Source: RGIG9041 sp045593905
GTDB taxonomy: Bacteria > Bacillota > Clostridia > Oscillospirales > QAKW01
DNA length: 49,118 nt
Reading direction: 5' to 3'
Assembly: GCA_045593905.1 (NCBI GenBank)
Contig: JAZNXL010000009.1
Coordinates: forward strand, 1-49,118
Part shown: one piece after another, positions 1 through 7,430 of the stretch
Position numbering within the stretch: the first letter of the stretch is position 1
How the letters are laid out: every line of letters begins with the position of its first letter
The notes under the pieces: model-generated
What the model was told of the DNA's origin: nothing
Databases searched by the model: none
What the model saw: the letters and a program-made list of their open reading frames with translations, nothing else
Made by a program: the position numbers and the translations under genes

Positions 1-22
1 CGGACTTTTAATTTTGAAACCC

Positions 23-48
23 TTAACAGTATTATACAAAACTGTTAA
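23..48 (-). terminator. Stem-loop after the leftward sugar operon
   Basis: An 8-bp inverted repeat (TTAACAGT / ACTGTTAA) encloses a 10-nt loop just past the stop codon of the transaldolase gene. It lacks a clean U-tract on the minus strand, so it may be a weak terminator or an mRNA 3'-end stabiliser rather than a classical intrinsic terminator. Confidence 0.35.
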
Positions 49-62
49 TAAAAGTTCAAGTA

Positions 63-746
63 TTAGCCTTTGATAAGCTCTAAAAGTGAAGATTTTCCAA
101 AAGCCTCTTCCCAGTCAACTACAAAGCCTGAAATTGACGAGGTTGTTGTTGCGTGTTTTAAAAATCTTGCAAGTGTTTCAGAACCGATTGTTGCGCAGTG
201 GCAATCAGCAAGCGCACAGTCAAGTGCCTCGCGGGCGGTTTTAAAGCTAGCTGCAAGAATTTGTGTGTTCGACTTTGAGGTCTTTAAAAGTCTTGCAATA
301 TCTGCAACAGTACCAACACCATCACCAAACACATTTTCAAGACGGCTAACATACGGTGCAACATAAGCTGCACCCGAGTTTGCCGCAAGAAGTGCCTGTG
401 CTGCGGTTAAAATTGCAGTAACTGTTATTTTGTAACCCATTTTTGTTAAAAGCTTTGTAGCCTTTAAGCCCTCGTCGGTAACGGGGATTTTAACAAAAGT
501 GTTTTGACCCAAAAGCTCAACAATAGCCTTTGCTTCTTCAATGATTTTATCACAGTTTGTTTCGGTAACCTGAACGTGAAGTTCTTTTTCATAGCCGATT
601 ATTTCACGAATATCTTTAAGAAGCTTTACAACATCTCCACCCTCTTTTGAAAGAATGGTGGGGTTTGTGGTAACACCTTCAATAGGGAAAAACTCGTTGA
701 AATAACGAATATCTTCAAGGTTTGCTGTGTCTAAAAAAATTCGCAT
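63..746 (-). CDS. Fructose-6-phosphate aldolase / small transaldolase family protein
   Basis: Class I aldolase of the TalB/FSA superfamily (227 aa, the size of the short FSA/TalC subfamily rather than the 310-aa classical transaldolase). It should cleave or transfer a dihydroxyacetone unit of a ketose phosphate in the cytosol. The N-terminal FLDTANLEDI motif (residues 4-13), GVTTNPT (24-30) and the Schiff-base lysine in FVKIPVT (K86) are intact, as is the AAYVAPYVSR segment. It is the last gene of a leftward five-gene operon, 9 bp after the YjbQ gene, with a GAGGT ribosome site before the ATG. FSA-like and transaldolase activities cannot be told apart by eye. Its place beside an FGGY kinase and two isomerases suggests a dedicated pathway rather than the pentose phosphate cycle. 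Confidence 0.88.
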   Translation of the reverse strand: MRIFLDTANLEDIRYFNEFFPIEGVTTNPTILSKEGGDVVKLLKDIREIIGYEKELHVQVTETNCDKIIEEAKAIVELLGQNTFVKIPVTDEGLKATKLLTKMGYKITVTAILTAAQALLAANSGAAYVAPYVSRLENVFGDGVGTVADIARLLKTSKSNTQILAASFKTAREALDCALADCHCATIGSETLARFLKHATTTSSISGFVVDWEEAFGKSSLLELIKG

Positions 747-755
747 GACTACCTC

Positions 756-1376
756 TTATCTTTTTAATTGGAGGTCGTAGTGAAGGTCGTAAGCTTTCTC
801 TTCGTCAGTGAATTTATGAAGAGTGTTAATAACTTCGCCGTTGTTCCACTTTCTGTCTTCGATTTCTTCGGTTGTACCCATAACTGTTACGTTAAGCTGA
901 CGTCTTCTTGCACGAACGTGGTCCCAGTCAATAAAGTAAACGTGAGCAAACTCGCCGCCGTCTAAAACGCCGTCTTTAATTGTCATTGTTTCGCTTCTGC
1001 CAAAGAATACTGAACGAAGGTGACCGTCTGTGTTCATTGATGTAAAGTCGCCGGGCTCGTTTACGTATCTGCCGAATTGTGAGTGAATCGGGCCGGGATG
1101 ACGGTATTGATGCTCTTCAGCAAAGTCGGGAATCATTTTTCTCATAATGTCGAGAAGGTCGTGTTGTAAGTACTCAAGGTCGAATGAATCGATGTCGTGT
1201 GAGCACTCCTGAACCATTACTGAACAGGTTGTGTGGTGTGATGCGATACAAACAGTACCGTTTTTAACACCTGAAGCTTCTACGATTTCAATAATCTCTT
1301 TTGAAACATCGTGGAAGGTGGGGATCCAGCCTCTTGACTGAAGCTCTAACTCTTTTTGAAAAACTTTAAATTCCAT
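756..1376 (-). CDS. YjbQ (UPF0047) family protein, enlarged form
   Basis: Member of the YjbQ/UPF0047 family; the E. coli protein has been reported to have weak thiamine-phosphate synthase-like activity, and the true role is unsettled. Family landmarks are ASHHTTCSVMVQE (residues 45-57), the NTDGHLRS histidine segment, a DGVLDGGEF loop and the closing FIDWDHVRARRRQLNVTVMG strand. At 206 aa it is well above the usual 130-140 aa: it has an insertion between the HTT motif and the DGHLRS motif and a C-terminal tail of about 35 aa. AAGGAG lies 8 bp before the ATG. Sitting in a sugar-phosphate operon it may act on a phosphorylated intermediate, but that is inference. Confidence 0.85.
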   Translation of the reverse strand: MEFKVFQKELELQSRGWIPTFHDVSKEIIEIVEASGVKNGTVCIASHHTTCSVMVQECSHDIDSFDLEYLQHDLLDIMRKMIPDFAEEHQYRHPGPIHSQFGRYVNEPGDFTSMNTDGHLRSVFFGRSETMTIKDGVLDGGEFAHVYFIDWDHVRARRRQLNVTVMGTTEEIEDRKWNNGEVINTLHKFTDEEKAYDLHYDLQLKR

Positions 1377-1399
1377 GGTTTTATCTCCTTTATAAAAAA

Positions 1400-1993
1400 T
1401 TATTTATCGTTAAGTCTTTTACCAACTGCACCGCCGGGATGGATAACGGCAAACTTTTCGTTTTTAAAGTCGGTATAATCTAATACAGCTGTTTGAAGTG
1501 CATCAAATATTGCAGATGTAACTGCAAAGCTTGTTGTACCCTGACAGTTGTATTTGTCACACTCGCGTGTAACTGCCATTGCAAGAACAATGTCGCTCTT
1601 CTTTGCAAGCGGTGACTCGAGGTTTTCGGTAACACCGATAACGATTGTACCCTTACCGCGTGCAATATCGGCAATAGGCATAAGCTCGTCTGTTTTACCG
1701 CCGCGAGAAACGAGCAATAAAACGTCATCTTTTTGTAAATAACCTGTTGCGCCGTGAACAGCCTCAGCAGGTGAAATAAAGCGAGCAGGGCGCTCAATAC
1801 AGCACATAAGATGTGCAAAGTGTTGGCAGGCAATGCCTGAGTGACCGCAGCCGGCCGCTGCAATTCTCTCTGCCTTTGAAAGTACCTCGACTGCCTTTGC
1901 AAACTGTTCAGGGTCGATAGCTTCCATTGTTTTTATAAGTGACTCACTTTCAATTTTAAACGAGTTAAGTGCGTTTTCTACAATGTTTTTCAT
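1400..1993 (-). CDS. SIS-domain sugar-phosphate isomerase (KdsD/KpsF-like, no CBS domains)
   Basis: A single SIS fold of 197 aa. It carries the AAGCGHSG phosphate loop (residues 46-53), SPAEAVHG with the conserved histidine (H80), SRGGKTDE (96-103) and the C-terminal HPGGAVGKRL signature (185-194), all typical of arabinose-5-phosphate isomerase KdsD/KpsF and related aldose-ketose isomerases. It lacks the tandem CBS domains of KdsD, as seen in GutQ-like short forms. No KDO or LPS gene is nearby, so a catabolic isomerase is likelier than KDO synthesis. The start ATG overlaps the stop of the TIM-like gene by 4 bp (ATGA), so the two are translationally coupled. The exact substrate is unknown. Confidence 0.85.
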   Translation of the reverse strand: MKNIVENALNSFKIESESLIKTMEAIDPEQFAKAVEVLSKAERIAAAGCGHSGIACQHFAHLMCCIERPARFISPAEAVHGATGYLQKDDVLLLVSRGGKTDELMPIADIARGKGTIVIGVTENLESPLAKKSDIVLAMAVTRECDKYNCQGTTSFAVTSAIFDALQTAVLDYTDFKNEKFAVIHPGGAVGKRLNDK

Positions 1994-2694
1994 TTGCCGT
2001 GTACCTCATCCCAGGTTTTACGAAGCGCCCAAAGCATTTCTTCAGCAGCAGCCTCGGGGTCAGCAGCTTTTATAATACCACTTGTACAGCCTGTAGCCTG
2101 TGCACCTGCGCGAATAACGTTAGCAACGTCGTCGGCATTTGAAATACCTGCACCTTGAAGTACCATAATATCGGGGTTGATTTTTCTTACAGCTTCAATG
2201 GTGTCAACAACGTAGCCCATATCTGATGCAACGCCTGTGCCGATAAGCTCTGTAGGCTCGGCAACAATAAGGTTGGGACCCATTTTAGCAATAGCAGCAA
2301 CTTCTTCAACGCTGTCAGCACAAACGATTGTTGCAAGACCAACCTCGTCAGCACGAGCGATTGTTGCTTTGATTGTTTCAAGGTCAAGATGCTTTTCAGC
2401 GTGGTTTAGCATTACACCAACTGCACCTGCTTCTTTTACTGACTCGGCAAGAACTGAACCAAGACCGCGTCCGGGAACGAGCGGGTCGATATGCTGAGCA
2501 TAAATATGTAAGTTCTCGGTATTCTCAGCAAGTAAGCGAATGTCGGCATACTGAGGTGTTACAATAATGTCGAGGTCGTACTTGTACGCAATTTTATCGA
2601 CAGTTTTTGCAAGCTTGAGCATACGCTCACCCCACATAATGCACTTGGGACCGATTTCAAAAAACGGTGCTCTTATTTTGTAAGGCTTGTACAT
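1990..2694 (-). CDS. Archaeal-type triosephosphate isomerase-like protein
   Basis: TIM-barrel protein (234 aa) resembling the short archaeal TpiA branch. LNHAEK provides the candidate catalytic acid/base histidine (H98) and AEPTELIGTG the catalytic glutamate (E146); phosphate-binding loops IGTG (151-154), GAGIS (181-185) and GCTSGI (202-207) are present. The usual N-terminal NxK strand is replaced by EIGPK, with K17 the likely substrate-binding lysine, so the substrate is probably not glyceraldehyde 3-phosphate. Paralogues of this kind isomerise tetrulose phosphates in known erythritol/threitol pathways (EryH, LerI). It follows the FGGY kinase by 6 bp with an AAGGAG site. I read it as a pathway-specific isomerase, not the glycolytic enzyme. 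Confidence 0.82.
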   Translation of the reverse strand: MYKPYKIRAPFFEIGPKCIMWGERMLKLAKTVDKIAYKYDLDIIVTPQYADIRLLAENTENLHIYAQHIDPLVPGRGLGSVLAESVKEAGAVGVMLNHAEKHLDLETIKATIARADEVGLATIVCADSVEEVAAIAKMGPNLIVAEPTELIGTGVASDMGYVVDTIEAVRKINPDIMVLQGAGISNADDVANVIRAGAQATGCTSGIIKAADPEAAAEEMLWALRKTWDEVHGK

Positions 2695-2700
2695 GGTTTT

Positions 2701-4125
2701 TTACTCCTTTGTATTAAGTTTATTATCAGTTTTTATATAACGCTCATACGCCGTATCATAGCTTGCGCCTGACGGTGTATAAGTTTTATCTACTTTAACA
2801 GTAGCGGCACACGCATCTTTTACGGTTGCGTACTTGCCGTCACCCACCATTGCCAAAATCGCAGTGCCGAGGCACGCAGTTTCGCTCTCTTTAACGGTGT
2901 TTAGGTTTTTGCCTGTTACATCGGCTTTTATTGATGCCCAAAGCGGACTGGAAGCGCCGCCGCCTGTAATACGAATACCGCAGTCTTTAGGTGCGCCTAC
3001 ATACTCAAGGCTTGCCCTTAACATAAACGCAACCGCCTCCATAATAGAGCGCGCAAAGTGTGCCTTTGTGTGCGAAAGGGTAACGCCTGTAAAGCTTGCA
3101 GTAGCCTCGGGGTTATAGTTGGGTATTGTAGAACCGCAAAAATAGGGTAACATTGTCATACCGTCACAGCCGGGTGCAATTTCTTTTGCCATTTGGTCAA
3201 GTTCTTTAAACGAAAGGTCGTTTGCAAACTGCTCACGGAACCATTTTAGCGCCATGCCTGCAGTTGCCGACCACAGTATCATACAATACTTGCCTTCAAT
3301 TGCGTGAAGATGGCAAGGGATAACGCTGTTTGGATTATAGGGCGGCATTTTGTCGGTTGTTACACAAACCGCCATAATGGTACCTGTCATTTCAGATATT
3401 AAGCTATCGTCAGTCACACCAACGCCTATTGTACCTGCAATTTGGTCAAGTGCGCCTGTTACAACCGAAATACCGTTGTAACTGCCGACTTTTTCGGCGC
3501 TGCTTTTAACAGCGGGCAGCATTGACTCGTCAATGCCGATAAACTCAAGCATATCCTGCCACCAGCAGTTATTTTTAATGTTAAAATAAACTGATGACGA
3601 CTGAATAGTAGGCTCTGTTACAAACTCACCTGTAAGCCTGTAAATAACCCAGTCCTCGAGCATAAATATTTTTTTAACGTCTTTAAAAATTTGGGGCTTT
3701 TTGTTTTTAAGCCACAGCATTTTTGATGCAGGCCAACCTGCAGTAATTTCGGGCTGACCTGTAATGTCGTAAACGGTTTCATAACCGAATTTTTGTTTAA
3801 TTTGTTCTGCCTCGTCGGTTGCGCGGTTATCAAGCCACACAATAGCGGGGCAAAGCGGGTTTCCGCACTCATCGGTAACAATTAATGTTTCGCCCTGTGT
3901 ATCAACCGACAAAGCATCAATATTACCGCATTTTTGCGTAAGCGATTTTATTACCTGCTCACACATTGTTATGTATTTTTCGGCATCAAACTCAATATAG
4001 CCTGTTTTAGCATCGGTATCGAGTGTATAGTCAATGCGCTCAAGCCCGATTCGTTCACCGTCTTCGGTAAAAACTGCTGCCTTTAGCGAGGTTGTGCCTA
4101 TGTCAATTCCAAGATATTTTTTCAC
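2701..4125 (-). CDS. FGGY-family carbohydrate kinase (xylulokinase-like)
   Basis: Two-domain actin-fold sugar kinase of 474 aa, normal for the FGGY family. The N-terminal phosphate loop is DIGTTSLKAA (8-17), the first-domain segment is VDTQGE with VWLDNRA (96-102), the catalytic base lies in GALDQIAG (D227), and the ATP site shows MTGTI and a C-terminal ITGGGASSPLW signature. These point to a ketose, xylulose-like or polyol kinase; the substrate cannot be assigned by eye. The start codon is GTG, preceded by AAGGTAAG. It is the first gene of the leftward operon and is read from a promoter at 4167-4196. Confidence 0.88.
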   Translation of the reverse strand: MKKYLGIDIGTTSLKAAVFTEDGERIGLERIDYTLDTDAKTGYIEFDAEKYITMCEQVIKSLTQKCGNIDALSVDTQGETLIVTDECGNPLCPAIVWLDNRATDEAEQIKQKFGYETVYDITGQPEITAGWPASKMLWLKNKKPQIFKDVKKIFMLEDWVIYRLTGEFVTEPTIQSSSVYFNIKNNCWWQDMLEFIGIDESMLPAVKSSAEKVGSYNGISVVTGALDQIAGTIGVGVTDDSLISEMTGTIMAVCVTTDKMPPYNPNSVIPCHLHAIEGKYCMILWSATAGMALKWFREQFANDLSFKELDQMAKEIAPGCDGMTMLPYFCGSTIPNYNPEATASFTGVTLSHTKAHFARSIMEAVAFMLRASLEYVGAPKDCGIRITGGGASSPLWASIKADVTGKNLNTVKESETACLGTAILAMVGDGKYATVKDACAATVKVDKTYTPSGASYDTAYERYIKTDNKLNTKE

Positions 4126-4166
4126 TGTAACTTACCTTTTTTAAAAACACACTTTTACAATTATAA

Positions 4167-4196
4167 ATTTTACCACTAAACACCTTGTATTGTCAA
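4167..4196 (-). promoter_or_regulatory. Putative sigma-A promoter for the leftward sugar operon
   Basis: On the minus strand a perfect -35 TTGACA (4196-4191), an 18-bp spacer and a -10 TAAAAT (4172-4167) lie about 40 bp ahead of the kinase GTG start. It faces away from the promoter at 4252-4280; only 55 bp separate the two -35 boxes, leaving room for a shared operator. Confidence 0.6.
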
Positions 4197-4251
4197 TAAA
4201 CAAGCCAAAATTAATACGCCCACTTTTTTTAAATAAGTCCGTTTTTTTATA

Positions 4252-4280
4252 TTGACTTTTTTAAACATTACAAGTACAAT
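4252..4280 (+). promoter_or_regulatory. Putative sigma-A promoter for the rightward sugar operon
   Basis: TTGACT (4252-4257), a 17-bp spacer and TACAAT (4275-4280) precede the ceramidase-like gene by 34 bp. A GAGGTG ribosome site sits 4 bp ahead of its ATG. It is divergent from the promoter at 4167-4196. Confidence 0.65.
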
Positions 4281-4314
4281 CAAGTTATATATATTATAGT
4301 TTTTGAGGTGAACT

Positions 4315-5664
4315 ATGAACAATTTAAAAGTTGGCTTTTCAAGAGTAGACATAACTCCCCCTTTGGGAATTGACATTGTTGGTTATTTTGTGCCGCGTTT
4401 TGCAACCGGCGTACTCGATAACCTCGAAATAAATTGCGTTGCATTTGAACAAAACGGCAAAAAGGCGCTTATGCTTGCAGTTGACCATCTTGGTATCAAG
4501 CAACAGTATATAAGTATTATCCGCGATGCCATTGTAGCTGCTACAAGCGTTGACCCCAATGCAATTTACATACACGCAACGCACACCCACACAGGTCCTT
4601 CCGTAATAGCTGAAGGCGAAAACAGCGAAATGATACAAAAATATTTCGAGTTTATGGTTAAAAGAGCTGCCGACGCTTCTGTTATGGCTCTTAACGACCT
4701 TGTGCCTTCAAAAATGGGCTACGGCACAGGCACCGCTCCCAACATTGCGTTTGTACGCAGATTCCGCATGAAAGACGGAAGCCTCAGAACAAACCCCGGC
4801 GTTAACAACCCCGATATTGTTGCTCCCGTTGGCGACGTTGACGAAAGCGTTAACGTTTTGCGTTTTGACCGCGAGGACGGGCTCAGTATTGTATCGGTTA
4901 ACTTTGGCGACCACCCCGACGTTGTTGGCGGCACAAAAATCTCTGGTGACTGGCCCGCACTCACAAGAAAATTAGTTGAAAAAGTACTCGATAATACAAA
5001 ATGTATCGTGTTCAATGGCTGTCAGGGTGACGTAAACCACGTAAACGTACACCCCACAGGCGGTTACCTTAATGGAATGTTTATGGACTTTGACGACGTT
5101 TCGCGCGGTTACGACCACTCAAAATATATGGCACGCGTAATTACAGGCGGTGTTTTACAAGCCTACGACAAGGTTAAATACTGCGACAACATCGAGCTTA
5201 AATATTACCAGAAAAAAATCAATCTTGCTTCAAATATGGCAGACCCCAAAGACCTGCCCGAAGCACACAGAATTAACGACTTACACGTTGCAGGCAAAGA
5301 CAGTGAAATCGGCGCCGAGGGTATGATGCTTACAACAATCGTAGCCGAGGCTGCAAGAATGGTACGCTTAGAGCACGGACCCGAAAGCTTTGATATGACA
5401 GTATCCGGTATTTCGCTCGGTCCTGTTGCATTTGTAGGTTTCCCCGGTGAGCCGTTCACAGGCATTGGCAGAGGCGTTAAAGCCTTTGACGGTTTTGAAC
5501 TTGTAATGCACACCTGCCTCACAAACGGTTCTGAAGGCTATTTCCCAATGGAAGACGCTTACACCGAAGGCGGCTACGAAGCAAGAAGTTCAAACTTTAA
5601 GGCAGGCGTTGCCGAAAGCCTTATTACCGAAGGTACAAACGTTTTAAAGGAGCTTGTTAAATGA
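4315..5664 (+). CDS. Neutral/alkaline ceramidase-fold hydrolase, cytosolic
   Basis: Matches the N-terminal catalytic domain of neutral/alkaline ceramidases: GFSRVDITPPLG at residues 7-18, ATHTHTGPS (88-96) with the zinc histidines H90/H92, and a second zinc histidine region NFGDHP (H200). At 449 aa it has no C-terminal immunoglobulin-like domain and no signal peptide, so it should act inside the cell. The block that carries the ceramidase nucleophilic serine (GDVSPN) reads GDVNHVN here, with Asn241 at the serine position. A true ceramidase is therefore unlikely; a zinc amidase or other hydrolase acting on a small metabolite is more plausible. It is the first gene of the rightward operon and overlaps the NagA-like gene by 4 bp. 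Confidence 0.82.
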   Translation: MNNLKVGFSRVDITPPLGIDIVGYFVPRFATGVLDNLEINCVAFEQNGKKALMLAVDHLGIKQQYISIIRDAIVAATSVDPNAIYIHATHTHTGPSVIAEGENSEMIQKYFEFMVKRAADASVMALNDLVPSKMGYGTGTAPNIAFVRRFRMKDGSLRTNPGVNNPDIVAPVGDVDESVNVLRFDREDGLSIVSVNFGDHPDVVGGTKISGDWPALTRKLVEKVLDNTKCIVFNGCQGDVNHVNVHPTGGYLNGMFMDFDDVSRGYDHSKYMARVITGGVLQAYDKVKYCDNIELKYYQKKINLASNMADPKDLPEAHRINDLHVAGKDSEIGAEGMMLTTIVAEAARMVRLEHGPESFDMTVSGISLGPVAFVGFPGEPFTGIGRGVKAFDGFELVMHTCLTNGSEGYFPMEDAYTEGGYEARSSNFKAGVAESLITEGTNVLKELVK

Positions 5665-6800
5665 AAGCAATAATAAACGCAACACTTGTTATGCGCGACC
5701 ACTTTATTCCAAACGCAGTTTTGCTTATTAAAGACGGCAAAATTTTTGATTTTGGTAAAGCACGCGACTTAAAAGTGCCCGAGGGCGCTGAAATTATAGA
5801 CGCAAAGGGTAACTACGTAGGCCCCGGCTTTGTCGATATTCACACACACTCCGACGGCAAGGTATTCTTTCACGAAGACCCCACCGTTGCAAAGCATCAT
5901 CTCGAGCACGGCTCAACCACAATTTTGCCCGCGCTCTACTACAGTATGAATACCGAGCAATTTGTTGAGGCTATAGGCGTTATCCGCGAGGCTATGAAAA
6001 AGCCGGAGTGCAAAAACATTGCAGGTCTTTATATGGAAGGTCCTTACCTTAACACAAAGTTTGGCTGCGACAGAGAATCAAACCCCTGGAAAGGCCCTGT
6101 AGATAAAACTAAGCATCAACCTATCATTGATGCAGCGGGTGACCTTGCTCGTGTTTGGTGCTGTGCACCCGAGCGCGAGAATATTTTAGATTTTGTGCTT
6201 GATGCAAAGGCTAAAAATCCAAATACAGTGTTTACCGTTGCTCACTCAGAGGCGTCACCGCAACAAATCGAGGCGCTTATGCCGTACGGTCTTAAAATAG
6301 GCACACACCACACCAACGCAACAGGCGACAGAGTAATGTACCCCGAGTGCCGCGGCGTTTGTGTTGACGAAGCCGTAAACTACAATAACAATATCTACGC
6401 CGAGCTTATTTGCGACAGCCGCGGTATTCACGTAGACCCGTATATGTTACGACTTGTTCGCAAAATCAAAGGCGACGATAGAATTATACTTATATCTGAC
6501 GCATACGCTTGCGACGGTCCTATTCCCGAAGGCTATGACGATGTTGACGACATTAACTTTGACCACGCAGGCGAGATTGCGGGCTCAAAAATGACACTCG
6601 ACATTGCTTGCAGAAATATGATAAACCACACAGGCGCATCGGTTGTTGACGTGTTTAAATTCGCATCATACAACCCTGCAACCGCAGTCGGCTTTTACGA
6701 CAGAGGCGAAATTGCCAAAGGCAAGCGCGCCGACCTTGTGTTTGTAGACTATCTTTTAAAAGTTCACACTGTCATCTTCGATGGTGAGGTTGTAAAATGA
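5661..6800 (+). CDS. NagA-like amidohydrolase (N-acetyl amino-sugar phosphate deacetylase)
   Basis: Amidohydrolase-superfamily protein (379 aa, typical NagA length). Metal and substrate residues are readable: HTH (H61, H63) after GFVDI, MEGPYL with E126, AHSEA with H195, THHTNATG (H216/H217) in place of the usual THLFNAM, ICDSRGIHVDP and the catalytic aspartate in SDAYACDG (D280). It should remove an N-acyl group from an amino-sugar phosphate. The changed THHTNA and SDAY motifs suggest a substrate other than plain GlcNAc-6-P. ATGA overlaps with both neighbours show tight coupling to the ceramidase-fold hydrolase and the CBM9-like gene. Confidence 0.85.
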   Translation: MKAIINATLVMRDHFIPNAVLLIKDGKIFDFGKARDLKVPEGAEIIDAKGNYVGPGFVDIHTHSDGKVFFHEDPTVAKHHLEHGSTTILPALYYSMNTEQFVEAIGVIREAMKKPECKNIAGLYMEGPYLNTKFGCDRESNPWKGPVDKTKHQPIIDAAGDLARVWCCAPERENILDFVLDAKAKNPNTVFTVAHSEASPQQIEALMPYGLKIGTHHTNATGDRVMYPECRGVCVDEAVNYNNNIYAELICDSRGIHVDPYMLRLVRKIKGDDRIILISDAYACDGPIPEGYDDVDDINFDHAGEIAGSKMTLDIACRNMINHTGASVVDVFKFASYNPATAVGFYDRGEIAKGKRADLVFVDYLLKVHTVIFDGEVVK

Positions 6801-7408
6801 TTGAGTATAACGCCAAATACATAAGCGGCACACCCGATTGGGCACAGCTTGAAAAAGCACCCATTTCAAACGCCTACCTCGACACACCCGACAACATTTC
6901 GGCTTACGCCCAGCTTTGCTACGACGACAATCAGTTTTATCTTCACTTTGTAAAAACCGAGCCGTCAACACTAATTGCACAAACAGGCGAGCTTGGCGCA
7001 CCCTGTCAAGATAGCTGTCTTGAGTTTTTCTTTTCACCGGTAAACGGTGACAACAGATATATAAACATCGAATTTAACGCAAGCGGTTGTGTGTATTTTG
7101 GTATTGCAACCTGCATACACGACCTTTTGCGTTTAACAGCCGAAGGCGAAAAAACAAGCGAGCTTTTCTGCCCGAAGATAAGCGTTACCAATACAGGCTG
7201 GGAGCTTTTTTACACCGTTCCGTTTTCGCTTGTAAAACGCTTGTTCCCACAGTTTGATATAACAACCGCATCGTCAATGCTTGCAAACTTTTTTACCTGC
7301 GCTGACGATACAACCCCTCCCCACTACCTTTCGTGGAGTAAAATCGAGGGGCAGCCCTTTACATTCCACAAGCATAACTGCTTTGGAAAAATAAATTTTG
7401 TAAAATAA
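6797..7408 (+). CDS. CBM9-like carbohydrate-binding domain protein
   Basis: The 203-aa product looks like a stand-alone family 9-like carbohydrate-binding beta-sandwich: an LCYDDNQFYLHF strand pair, the CQDSCLEFFFSP motif typical of CBM9/DOMON-like modules, YINIEFNASG, and GWELFYTVPF near the end. It has no signal peptide and no attached catalytic domain. Such single-domain proteins often sit in carbohydrate-use clusters; the role here (binding or presenting a glycoside, or an uncharacterised enzyme) is unknown. It starts within the stop codon of the NagA-like gene (ATGA) and lies 22 bp before the NagB-like gene. Confidence 0.75.
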   Translation: MIEYNAKYISGTPDWAQLEKAPISNAYLDTPDNISAYAQLCYDDNQFYLHFVKTEPSTLIAQTGELGAPCQDSCLEFFFSPVNGDNRYINIEFNASGCVYFGIATCIHDLLRLTAEGEKTSELFCPKISVTNTGWELFYTVPFSLVKRLFPQFDITTASSMLANFFTCADDTTPPHYLSWSKIEGQPFTFHKHNCFGKINFVK

Positions 7409-7430
7409 TTTTTTAAAAAGGAGATATACA

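Noticed and set aside
756..1376. Naming the YjbQ protein a thiamine-phosphate synthase
   Set aside because: The family activity is weak and disputed, no thiamine gene is nearby, and the protein is a long variant.
1480..1902. 140-codon frame within the SIS isomerase gene
   Set aside because: It is an out-of-frame shadow on the same strand, with a low-complexity Leu/Gln-rich translation.
4315..5664. Annotating the first rightward gene as a true ceramidase
   Set aside because: The nucleophilic serine block is changed and there is no export signal, so only the fold is supported.
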